The position numbers and the translations under genes were made by a program. From positions 62,001 through 126,000 of the forward strand of contig CAJFCJ010000006.1 of NCBI GenBank assembly GCA_904063045.1: a stretch of 64,000 bases of DNA, written 5' to 3'. The notes beneath the pieces were generated by a model. That model saw only the letters and a program-made list of their open reading frames with translations. It ran no database searches and was not told where the DNA came from. Shown piece after piece: positions 53,991 to 64,000 of this stretch. The stretch's first letter is position 1; each line of letters starts with the position of its first letter. The DNA comes from Dimorphilus gyrociliatus (lineage: Eukaryota; Annelida; Polychaeta; Dinophilidae).

Positions 53991-56366
53991 TCTGTAGAAG
54001 AAAAAGTTTTTAGAAGAATATTTTTTTAAAGTTTCAAATATTTAACTTTGATATAGAAAAAAAGTGCTGTTTATATAGATTAGCTGTAGCGCGCCTAAAT
54101 AGGAAAATAAGAGTGAATTTCACTAAATATCACCTCTAAATTTCCGGTGCTTACTGGTGTCATGTAAACGCTAAGTCTTTCCTAATTCTTATTGTTTAAA
54201 ATTGGTATCAAGTTTGCCGTTATCCCAACCGGAAAAAATTCTCATTATATTGACTATACGGTTGGCTTGAAACGATAAAAAATCCGATAGTCGATATTCA
54301 TGAAGCGTCGATTTTTGAGGACGTCTTAAAAATCCTACCGGATGTATAAAACGTGCTGTCGTTCCGTACTTAATGTCGCTTCATTAGATGCCCTAGAAGC
54401 TACCGCAAAGGTTTTAAGAAAGTTAAAGATGAAAAACTACGAAACATACTCAGTCAAAGCTATTATCTATTAATATTGTTTGCCGGAAAACAAATTCATT
54501 CTCTACCTATTGTTCTTGTAAAAAACTTAACAGTTGTTTGCGTGATCATTTAATTTCTAGGGTAGTTTTGTCGTTTGTTATCTTTACAAGAAGATGCCGT
54601 GGGGAGACGCCAAAAGAATATTGGTACAGCTGTAGGCGTTCTCAGACAGATCAACGGCTGTCATTCAAATTCAAATAGCGTTGCATAGACCGTTAAAAAA
54701 GTTAATGATGTATACCAATAGCGGTTTTTTGCCACAAAAAAGAAAGAGAGCAATGCTAATAGAGACATACACACGATGAACCACCAAAACTATTGCTTTT
54801 CATAGATGTAAATACTAAGGAAATGTTAGTTGATACACAATAATAAAAAAGTTAAGCGGTTTCTAGAAAACGAAATGCTTAAGTACAACTGAAGAAAAAT
54901 TTGCCATTTAATATAATAGGAACAGGTTCTACTCACCTCCGTGCCAAACCGGCAGCAATCGAGTGCAAAGGCGTTCGAAGCAAGTGCGCGACGCAGTTGT
55001 AGAAATTTATGACGTCAACCTACAGTCATCCAATGAACGAACTGGAAAATTGTTATTGCAAAATCAAAGTATCTTCAAACCAGACAATTTATAGGGGCCA
55101 AACTCGTAAATGAAGTAAAGTTTTGTTCTTTATATAGGACTTATTTGAAAAACTGTACCACTTACTGTATTAATATCACCTCATCATAAATTTCTCTTAT
55201 TTATTTACCATCCAATAATACCTTCCTTTATTTTATCATCAGCCATAAAATGGAACAGTTCTTAATAATGGGTTATCATTACTTTTTTGCTTAGTAAACT
55301 TTTCTAGGAAGATTTATTTGTTGTATTATCCTAGGCGCCATCTGTCCCCAAACGCCTATCTCAATTTTAAAATCCATCAGTCAACGAATGTCTAAAACAA
55401 ATTGTTCCATACTTTTTGATCACTCCATCTCTTTTCCTGGAAAATATTTCATTATCTATAGTCCGAGTCCTCCAATTACTAAAACAGAAAAGAAAAATCT
55501 TTATATTGCTCCTAATCTTTCGCTTATTTTTATGTAAAAATGTATTTTCCGAGTATTTATTACTAAGACAACTTTTGATTTTTTATGTTTGGTATTTAAA
55601 AGAAATATTATAATACAGGTCAAATTGATATTTAAGTTCATTGGCTTTCTGAGACAATTACAGTTTTTTCCCTATACTATTGATTGTTGAATTTTGCCTA
55701 CTAAGGGGAAATTTCGCGATCTGATATCAAGTTTAATTCGTAGTTAATTTTGCTACACATTTCCTGAAACTTGTTAATATTGTAATATATAATTTGTTTA
55801 ACACATGTCTGAAAATTAGCAAGCCAATTTAAAACAAATATAAAGTGACAAATGATGGAAAGGAAAACATTAGATGTATTATCGCTCGGCTTAAAAATTA
55901 CTTATACTATTGAGCTTTATTATTAAAAATACACAGATGTACATAATATAGATCTAGCTAACAATCATTTCTAGGAAGCTATTTCCTAATACTTTATAAT
56001 TAGAAATAAAATAATAAAGGATAACGTCTTAAGAAACACGGTGAAAATATGAAATATCTTTTTCGCCGACTACAGACTGACTAAAATAAGGATATAACGG
56101 CTCTGATAGAAACTTTCTCCGTACGTTTCTCTGAAAGCCTGATACATACGATCTGACATTTACATCATACTTGGACAGCTTAATTTTATAAAATAGAAGT
56201 ATATGACGAGCTATTATTTCGTTCTAAATAACTAAAACCCGGGCTTCAGTCAGACCAGAACTCAACCAAGAATAGGCCAAAATCTATCATTCGATTTTAT
56301 TCTATTATCACTCAGCGATAAAATAATATTTTAGTTAGAACGAATAACACTTGATCGAAGAAAATA
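53991..56366. other. Upstream region of the neuropeptide gene and FAM185A-like gene
   Basis: An acceptor (TTCTACAG) lies 15 bp before the neuropeptide ATG. A donor (GTGAGT on the minus strand, 54931-54936) follows a possible 5' non-coding exon that ends at 54937. The rest shows no gene. Confidence 0.5.
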
Positions 56367-58325
56367 ATGCACTTTTTGCGAAAATGTTCAATATTATTTC
56401 GTAATAGTATGTATTTACAAAAGAGATCTTTAACAACAATAAAGTCATGGAGTTTCGATACTGATCCTTTCGGATCCCTAAGTTTGTTTAGTAAGAGATT
56501 CGCTGATGTTTATATAAGGACTTTAGATCCTCAAGCTTTTCCGCAAATGAACAAAGTTTTTATCGATGTTGTATCCGCTAATGATATGAAAGAACTGAAA
56601 AACCGAGAACTCGATTTAAATGTATCTATGAATAGCAAATTCCGGCTGAACATATCGACCGAAAGTGAAATGGAAGACAATTTTAAGATATTAATACGAA
56701 TGCCAATAAAATTCGGTTAGTCCACATTATATAGTCATAAGAATTAATTAATCTTATTAATATATCATTCTTTCTTAATGAATATATGACTTATTTTATA
56801 TAGAAATTGAGGCGTCAATTTGTGGAAATAAAAAAATTGAAATAGCTGATATAGAAAATTACTTAGTTCAGGTTACAACAGAAGATGGAGATTGCCTACT
56901 AAAAAATATAAAAGTATCTAAATATATCATTAAAATATAATTATCATATTTGTATTGTATGTTATATTTTTAGACAGCCGATTTGAGCTTATCCAGTATT
57001 CGGGGTAACATCCATTGTTTTGGAAGCTTATTAGCAGCATCAAAGATTCAGACAAAAAGTGGTGTAAGTCAACATGCATATAACTAAGACCTAATACCAT
57101 TTAATTCTATAATAGGATGTAACTATAGGGAAATGCTTGGGTCCTCAACTAAACATTAAAGGAGAAACGGGAAAAATTTCTATTAGTTCTCTCTATTCAG
57201 AAAAATCTTCAATCAATTCACAGAGTGGTGACATTCAAATTAAACATTGTCACAAAGATTGTTCTATTACTAGTAAGGGGGGCTCGATCCAAATTGGTAT
57301 GTGTTTCTGACGTCATATAATCATGCTAATATATATATATATATATACTGTATATTACATTTAATATATAAAAGTAATATAAAAACTTAGAGGTAATCAA
57401 TTAAACGAAGAAGTACTTGTAGTAATTTATAAAAAATTGACCTTAAGTAACAAAACTCTTCTCACTATACGATATATCAATATAAAAGTACATTATAAAA
57501 ATAGCCTTTAATAGGATTAAAATTTTCAATAAATTATAAACGATCTCTAAATAATTAATTGAAATATAATTTTTGTTTCCTCAGGTTGCCTCTCCGGAAA
57601 CTTAAAATGTAAATCAGAAGGCGGAAATTTAGATTTATACGTAGAGAATACGACAGAGAGCGAATTAGCTCTTGTTGGGGGTCAGTTTTTGATTGTTATA
57701 GTTTGCTTCAGCCTAATTTCTCTTAGAAACTAAATAGATTTTGCCTTCAGGATTGAGCTTGTGATCGCTGATTTTATAAAAATATACTTTCCTTTCTTCC
57801 TATGACATTTCTTCTAAAAACACAGTTTGACTGATGAATTCATTAGCCCTTAAATACGCAGCATATTTATCTTGTGATCATGAGCTATTATTTAAATTTC
57901 AGAGTGATTTCGAATCAAATAGCTCTCTTGTAAACCTTGCTAATATGTGTATAATACAACTATTTAAGCCAACAACCTCTTTTATGTTTACCTAACTCTA
58001 ACAACAATTCTATCCTTTTCCAGGGCATGCTAACCTAAAATTATCTGAAAAATTAAAGTCGATATTGGATCTCGAGGCAAAAGACATCAACATGACCGAA
58101 AATATTCCCTTCATACCTCTAGAGCAGAATGTCTCCCACCCTAAAGTTGTAGGAGTAATCACTGATGAAGAGAATATAAAAGATGATCATTTTGTTCCTA
58201 AGGACGTAAAAATACCGAAGAGTATTATTAAAGCACACTCGGCCTCAGGAACTATTTCAGTTTCTATTCAAAATTGGTTTCAGTCTTTGCAATTGAGTAT
58301 GCTAGAGAAGAAACAAGACGATTGA
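56367..58325 (+). CDS. FAM185A: FAM185A-like mitochondrial protein with adhesin-type beta repeats
   Basis: Exons: 56367..56715, 56804..56913, 56974..57063, 57116..57296, 57585..57680 and 58024..58325; 375 aa, frame open across all junctions. The N-terminus (MHFLRKCSILFRNSMYLQKR) is basic and lacks acidic residues, as in a mitochondrial presequence. The middle shows repeated short beta units ending in SGD or GGS/GGN (QTKSGDVTIG, NSQSGDIQIKHC, KGGSIQIGCLSGNLKCK). These mark a DUF4097/putative-adhesin solenoid, as found in FAM185A. Cys residues are frequent in the solenoid. Biochemical function of this family is poorly defined. I recognise the family by repeat style and architecture, so the symbol is tentative. 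Confidence 0.75.
57297..58023 (+). other. Introns 4 and 5 of the FAM185A-like gene
   Basis: Two introns of 288 and 343 bp around exon 57585..57680. The first holds a (TA)n plus TACTGTATA element at about 57331-57357. Confidence 0.7.
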
Positions 58326-59207
58326 TATACTCAAAAATGCTGATACGTTTTAAGCTTTCTCAGACATTTGTTAATAATTAGAAATAATAAAAAATAGAAT
58401 TAAATTTACATGCTAAGTTTCATAATCAAATTTTTAACTACTTATTTCTATGGATTAGATCTATTTCTGGGAAGAAATACTTTATTAGTTTATGCAGGCA
58501 AGATCAAAGAATACACATTCATTTAAATTTACTTCTACGACACTGCAAAGTCGGCAGAATTCTTTACGTTTAAGAAGTTTTTCTCCCGTGGGAAAATGTC
58601 AAGAAATGGGCTTAACTCACAACCGTGATAAGGAATTATTTATGAGATAAGAAACTTGGAAAGACAAAATAAAGCGATCTATTGAAATCCCCACCGGTGA
58701 TTATAATTTGATTTATTAATTAGTAATCATCCTAATTGATACCTTTAAGCCTCCTATTGACTTTATACCCTAACCCAACTATTTTTATTTACGAGGATCA
58801 ATGTTTCTATTTTAATCTATCTAAACATAGCTACTCTAAGTAAACTAATTGTTATATAAAGAATGAACTAAACAGAGAAAGACTATTTTATAGTATCTTA
58901 GCTCTTCTCACTCAGAATGACAATTGACCTAGTGAGTTGTTAAATCACGTTCCCACTCTCGTCCTAAGTTAATATTGAACTGTTATTTTATATATACCTT
59001 TCATTAATGACAAGAGTTTCAAAAAATTTGATTGAATTAATCAGAATCGAAATAATTAATACACATATATCTTAAATTATGATATTATATAGCATCAAGA
59101 TGGTTCTAGGTGGCACTAAGGGTTATCTCTTTATCTTGTGAGTAGTGTCAGCTTAAAAATTCATTTCATATTATACATGCATATAATATTTCACTTGAAT
59201 ATAAGAA
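58326..59207. other. Intergenic, nothing recognised
   Basis: AT-rich spacer without an open frame or repeat of note. Confidence 0.55.
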
Positions 59208-59595
59208 ATGGCGAAAAATAAGACCAAAAAAGCGACTCTTATGAACAGCGGTTATAAACCTCTATTAATTTGTAAGCATTAAATTATTCAATCAGAAATA
59301 CTTCGATGTATATCAACTGCTTATTTTTTTTTCAGTCTCATTTTCTATATTTTTCGTTCTTGTAACATTCATTTTATGCTTCAGCCAACAGTTAAAGAAT
59401 GGTTTTCGGTACCAAAACTTTAATCTTACCTTGCATTTCCAACCTCACTATTTATCCGGAACGTATATTATCACTTTCTATGTAGGGGCCATTTCTTTCT
59501 TTGGATCTATGGTTATGGCTTTCTTGGTCTACTGGGCACTCTCTGATGCTGAAGATAACTTAAGCGAAAGAAGGAGAGGATTCCTAGTTAGTTGA
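59208..59595 (+). CDS. Small two-transmembrane protein, unknown
   Basis: Exons 59208..59271 and 59336..59595 join in phase 1 into a 107-aa protein. The intron is 64 bp with GTAAGC and TTTTTTTTCAG ends. A basic N-terminus (MAKNKTKKATLMNSGYK) precedes a TM segment at about 18-37 (LLISFSIFFVLVTFILCF). A luminal or extracellular loop with an NLT glycosylation sequon follows, then a second TM at about 70-92 (YIITFYVGAISFFGSMVMAF) and a charged tail (DAEDNLSERRRG). I do not recognise the family. The second exon has no early Met, so this gene is easily missed. Coding status rests on an open frame, good splice sites and coherent membrane topology. Confidence 0.6.
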
Positions 59596-59938
59596 ATTTG
59601 AAAGTTTTACTGAGGGAGATTTTTTTCTTCTACTATTTGCTCGCTAATAACTTAATTGAAAGTCTATTTTAATTTTATAAGTTAAGATTGAAATACACAG
59701 TTGAACGTACTTTTCTCATATGAAATTTATATCGTATTCATAGTTGGTCAAAAGCTTAGTTTATTGTGAAAGAGACATTAAAATGGCTTAGAATTATGAA
59801 ATTCAAGTAGATATTCTTTGACTCTTAAATATTCTAGAAAATATGATTCATCGTTTAGACTACGGTGTCCAAATTTCTTGTGCCGGTAGAATCAGCCAAA
59901 TAATACTTACATTGTATCAAAAAAAAGATACAATCACT
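59596..59938. other. Short intergenic spacer
   Basis: 343 bp between the two-TM gene and gankyrin, presumably the latter's promoter. Nothing distinctive was seen. Confidence 0.5.
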
Positions 59939-60650
59939 ATGTCTGATCTACAAATATGTAGTTTAGCTTACGAAGGAAAAACTCAACTGTTTCAGCAGAT
60001 TCTGAATGAAAATCCCCAGTTGGCTGTTAAAAAAGATCAGGTATATAAAACGACTGGGCGATAATTCAGACTTAACTTGTTTACATTCTTCTCAGTCAGG
60101 GCGAACAGCTTTACATTGGGCCTGTTCCGGAGGACATCACCGTATAGCTGAAATCTTAATAAATAACTATCATGTTAATATTGAAGAAGGAGACGATAGT
60201 GGGTGGACACCTCTGATAATTGCTGTTTCTGCTGGTAGGGAGGAAATTGTTGATTTGCTTTTACAATGTGGAGCAGATGTCAACACTACAAACAGTACTG
60301 GGCAATGCTCACTTCATTATGCTGCTTCAAAAAATCGAGAAACAATTGTTAAAAAGCTAATTGAGAGAAAAGCCGATGTCAATGTTAGAGATTGCGTTAA
60401 TAGCACTCCTCTCCATAGGTCAGCATCTAAAGGAAATTCAACAATAACAAAACTCCTTATTGAATCCAGAGCAACACTGAACCCTCAAGATACGGGTGGA
60501 AATAGTCCGTTACACGCAGCTTGTGAAGAAGGCCGCTCAAACGACGTAAAACTTTTAATTGACGCTGGAGCAAATCCATATTTAAAAAATAAGGACGAAC
60601 AGACACCGCATGACATTGCTGCTAAGAGTGTTATAAACTTACTTAGTTAA
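59939..60650 (+). CDS. PSMD10: Gankyrin, 26S proteasome regulatory subunit 10 (assembly chaperone)
   Basis: Ankyrin-repeat chaperone for assembly of the proteasome 19S base. It binds the Rpt3 ATPase. Exons 59939..60040 and 60096..60650, phase 0; 218 aa against 226 in human. The start MSDLQICSLAYEGK matches the family N-terminus. After the 55-bp intron come SGRTALHWACSGGHHRIAE and then repeats with GWTPLIIAVSAGREEIV, SLHYAASKNRETIV, TPLHRSASKGN and SPLHAACEEG, about six ankyrin repeats in total. The AASKNR wording is characteristic of gankyrin among ankyrin proteins. No odd features. Confidence 0.9.
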
Positions 60651-60951
60651 ATCTTTTACTTGAATGAAAAATAAAAGCGAAAAGTAACTCTTTTTTCTTG
60701 ATCACTTATAATAACACTTAGTACGTGAATACTCGACTGAAAATTCAATCGCACCTTAATACAGCAATTTAGAGTAATCAATATAGATCAAACTAGTTTT
60801 TCTGAATTGTTAACACAACGTTAAATAACCTTCGTCGAATTGCCATATTTACATAAGACCGAAAACGGTAGTTTGATCGAGCGACAGTTTCCATTCAACT
60901 TCAAAGTCTTGCTGTATATATTTTCGGAGAATAACCTTATCAATCTATATT
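60651..60951. other. Short intergenic spacer
   Basis: 301 bp between gankyrin and the cyclic-nucleotide-binding gene. No element was identified. Confidence 0.5.
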
Positions 60952-63762
60952 ATGGCGGTTTACCAAGAATCTTTGAGGAAGAGTATGCTAAAACGACTAC
61001 GTGAAGATGTTTATATGAGTATTTATAATCAGCCAAGGAAAAAGACTTTACCACCTATCAATAAATCACCGAGAAAATCTAAGAAAGTTTTCAATTTAAT
61101 ACCAAATTTAATAGTTCCCGAAAACCAAGAAGAAGAAAATTTCAATACGGATAATGATTATAATCTTTCAATGCTTCGAACTTTATCAATGTCCTCCGCT
61201 TCTTCTTCTGCTTCAAACGTCACACAACTTAAAAATCTTGATAGATTAGAATTTCAAAGGTAAAATCATTCTATACAAATTTAAAGGGTTTAACGAAATA
61301 TTGACTATCTATTTTACTTTATGAAATTGATTTTAGGTCAAATCTCAGCCGACATATATCGGTTGATTCTTCAAACCACTCAACCCTAAATCATAGTTTA
61401 AGTTTGTCAAAAAGGCAACTTAATCGTAGGAAAAAACAGCAAATGTTGGGGGCAAAATTTCGCAGACTAAGTCATTTTCTTGTTGTATTATTCAGTGTTT
61501 GGAAGCAACATAGAGAGAGGTACAATATTAGTTTTCTTTTTTTGTGCCAAATACCCTAATGTCTTATAATAAAATATTAATGAATCATTTTTAAAAGAGT
61601 AAAAAAATTTATGGAAAATAATGTGGATATGGTCGATGTTGAATCCAAAAAAGATTTACTCTTTGACGTTACAGCATTTAAAATTGACAGCCAATTGAGA
61701 GTATCGAACGCAACTAGGAGAATATTGGCGAAGGATCCAAGCTCTAGAACAAAAGACGAACTTCATTATGTTAGCTGAACCAATTTTATTATCGCCTTTA
61801 AGGTCACTTTTATAAAATATATATTTGATGCAGTTGTTAGTAGCCTTAAGAAATTATGAAGCTATCTCTGAATATCCTGTCAGAATACAGAAAATGATGG
61901 CAGCAAGAGCTTGGTATGAAAGGTTATTAATTTTCTTCAATTAAGGACAGTATCCATCCAACTATTTATTTTTTAATTAACAGATACGATTCAAAAAGAG
62001 TAATTATACGTCAAGGTCATGTTGCTAAATGTTATTATTTTATTCTATCAGGATCGGGTAAATAAAAAATTATTGTCAATATTTTCCCTATATTAGTTGA
62101 TTTATGAAATAAATTGCTATTTAAAAGTTGTCGTAACTAAAATGGAAAATGAAACCGGACATTCCAATACCGTCTGTTTTATAAATCGGGGAGATTGCTT
62201 TGGTGATATTGGTATTGCTAATCAGGAAAGGCGTTTAGCTACAGTTATCTCAAAAGAGAGCATTGAACTTTTAGTATTCGATGATGAAGATTTTGTTGAA
62301 ATATTTATGAGTGGTGGCTTAAAGAATACAGACGATCCATTCTTTAGGTATGCATATATCAAATTGAAAACTATTTACTTTTTCTTATTATTACAACTAT
62401 TTTCTTCAACCAATCGACTTTATAATTCCTCTTACACTTTTTGTTTGTTTAACAGTAGTGTCGATTGTTTGAACGGATGGCCTGTTCATTTACTTGCCGA
62501 AAATAAGCATAATGCTATGTTGTCTTATTTCAAGTTCGTCAATCTCGTATCGAATTTTATTATACTATATAAATATAGTTAATTTGTTTCTATTTCCCGA
62601 TAATTCCCGTTTGTTATCGTATTTTTTTTAGAAGAAAAACCGTTCTTATTCACGACAGCAAAATCTCTGATTGGATTTGTATTGTGAAATCGGTACAATA
62701 TTTTGATTGAAAACTCTATCAGAAATATACTATTTTTGGATTTTAATTTTACACAGGGCAGTTGTACAGTATTGAAAAAATTAAACCCAGTGACAACCGT
62801 TTTTAGAAGTAAAATACAAGCCAAACCTAGCATAGGTAACATCTATAGCAAATATATAGGCCTAGTAATGGTAAATGAAATCTTCAGGGGATAGCAGATC
62901 TGTCTTAAGCCAACACAAGCTCCTAATAAACCAAGGATTTAAACGGCATGAGGATTATTTGGAGAGAACGATTAGCCTTAAAAATAGGATAAGGAGCTTA
63001 AGAGATCTCGATATTCCATGGTTGAAAGCAATGGTCATAAGAGAACAGGTAAAATTAACTTTATTTACCAATTTTCATACCTTTCCAATTGCATCAGAGT
63101 GCTAAGGCCGTGATCTCAAGGGACGGAAATGCTTTTCCTACGCAGGTATAATTAACATATTAACATGTTAAAGAACTATTGAAAATTGTTTTAAAAAATA
63201 TTAAGGGTCCCTTTTTGAGTCAAACTGGACAGAGGAAAGAAGCGAATATGTTGGAAATTTTTAATGAATCAGCTAGTCCTGAAGGAAGTAAGAAAACTCT
63301 CATTGACTCACTTAATAGTCAATACATGAATGTGGGTATCTTATACACTTTTCTTTCTTAATGAATTTATTTGTTTCCTTTCCGAAGTCACAGAATAATG
63401 ATGATAAGGATAGGGCTACAGTGTTCGTTAGGGTTCAAGTATTAACAAAAGGGAATGTTTTTGTAAGTGAATTTAATAATTCAAGTATAGTTTTTAATTA
63501 ATAACTATTTAAGGGTCTCGCTGATCTTATTCACGGGGAACAGACTAGTCTTACTTTGGTTAGCAATGGAACAGAATGCATTTTAATTAACAAAAGGTTT
63601 TATATGGAAAATTTAAATCAAGCTCTCTGGAGGAGGCTTCGAAGAGAACTCTGTCCTTATCCAACAGATAATGAGCTGCTAGAGGCTTTTTATTCTTATA
63701 TGAAATGGCGTAAGAATAAGAAAAAGGAGTTTCAACGAACTCTGCAATTTATCAAAAGATAA
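60952..63762 (+). CDS. Cyclic-nucleotide-binding-domain protein, CNBD2-like
   Basis: Fourteen exons: 60952..61259, 61337..61519, 61598..61769, 61834..61922, 61984..62057, 62128..62347, 62456..62533, 62632..62692, 62757..62835, 62888..63048, 63098..63145, 63206..63331, 63394..63462 and 63514..63762; 638 aa, frame open throughout. The N-terminus is Ser-rich and basic. FRRLSHFLVVLFSVWKQHRE resembles the helical lead-in of CNBD2. The first cNMP domain (about 245-345) has VIIRQGHVAKCYYFILSGS and FGDIGIANQERRLATVI, a phosphate-binding cassette without the canonical Glu (Asp instead). A second, degenerate domain follows and includes VLTKGNVF and GLADLIHGEQTSL. Nucleotide binding is therefore uncertain. 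CNBD2 is associated with sperm and cilia in mammals; transfer of that role here is inference. Confidence 0.8.
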
Positions 63763-63911
63763 TAAAGTTTAAGTTATTTTGAATATTCGAAATAAATTTG
63801 AAACTAAATTAAATTAAATAAATAATAATCAAACATTTTACAAGTCTATTCTTTCGCTCATAAGTTTTTGTCACTATTTCAATATCTCCAGTAAGAAGGA
63901 AATATAAGTAG

Positions 63912-64000
63912 ATGGATATTGACGAGGCATTCGTCAAAATTGGACAATTTGGCTCACACCAGAAGAAATTATTTGCTTTACTAGCAATACAAAAAATATT
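63912..64000 (+). CDS. SLC22-like organic ion transporter, N-terminus only
   Basis: The ATG at 63912 opens MDIDEAFVKIGQFGSHQKK, which matches the conserved start of SLC22 (OCT/OAT) major-facilitator transporters: an acidic cluster, a G-x-F-G pair and a basic pair before TM1. The frame is open to the window edge and enters a hydrophobic stretch. Only about 29 residues are visible. Confidence 0.6.
   Translation, partial: MDIDEAFVKIGQFGSHQKKLFALLAIQKI

Overview
The window is AT-rich animal nuclear DNA. Genes are split by many short introns (often 50-100 bp, GT-AG), and the repertoire is bilaterian: tyrosine decarboxylase, ADAMTS, K2P channel, HS3ST, selenoprotein thioredoxin reductase, gankyrin and an amidated multi-copy neuropeptide. 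A lophotrochozoan with a compact genome, possibly a small annelid such as Dimorphilus, is my inference; nothing in the sequence proves the species. Exon models below were built by hand from reading frame, splice-site dinucleotides and phase. Every joined model stays open across all its junctions.

Layout. 0-2.1 kb: 3' part of an aromatic amino-acid decarboxylase, best fit tyrosine decarboxylase (+). 3.1-7.8 kb: two divergently transcribed GT17 (MGAT3-like) glycosyltransferases, one with three exons and one intronless. 8.2-9.15 kb: decayed relic of a PKA regulatory subunit (-). 10.1-15.1 kb: 17-exon transmembrane protein with two C-type-lectin-like domains, a mucin stretch and eight sushi domains (+). 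15.4-16.2 kb: A/B-type cyclin (-). 17.3-18.6 kb: two-pore K+ channel (-). 20.2-22.0 kb: GALNT-like protein that lacks its catalytic DxH (-). 22.5-23.3 kb: secreted S1 protease (+). 24.5-29.3 kb: heparan sulfate 3-O-sulfotransferase with a 3.9 kb intron (-). 29.3-35.6 kb: non-coding, microsatellite-rich.

35.6-44.0 kb: ADAMTS metalloprotease with about ten TSP1 repeats (+). Its 2.9 kb intron carries a complete four-exon antisense gene for a monoacylglycerol-lipase-like protein without its nucleophile serine. 44.6-46.8 kb: acylaminoacyl peptidase (+). 47.9-50.3 kb: thioredoxin reductase whose apparent stop is a selenocysteine UGA, with a type 2 SECIS element in the 3' UTR (+). 51.4-55 kb: multi-copy amidated neuropeptide precursor (-). 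56.4-58.3 kb: mitochondrial FAM185A-like protein (+). 59.2-59.6 kb: small two-TM orphan (+). 59.9-60.65 kb: gankyrin/PSMD10 (+). 60.95-63.8 kb: 14-exon cyclic-nucleotide-binding protein, CNBD2-like (+). 63.9 kb to the end: first codons of an SLC22-like transporter (+).

There is no operon-style logic. Themes that recur are extracellular and glycan biology (GT17 pair, GALNT-like, HS3ST, lectin-sushi protein, ADAMTS), amine and peptide signalling, and proteins that keep a fold but have lost catalytic residues (GALNT-like, lipase-like).
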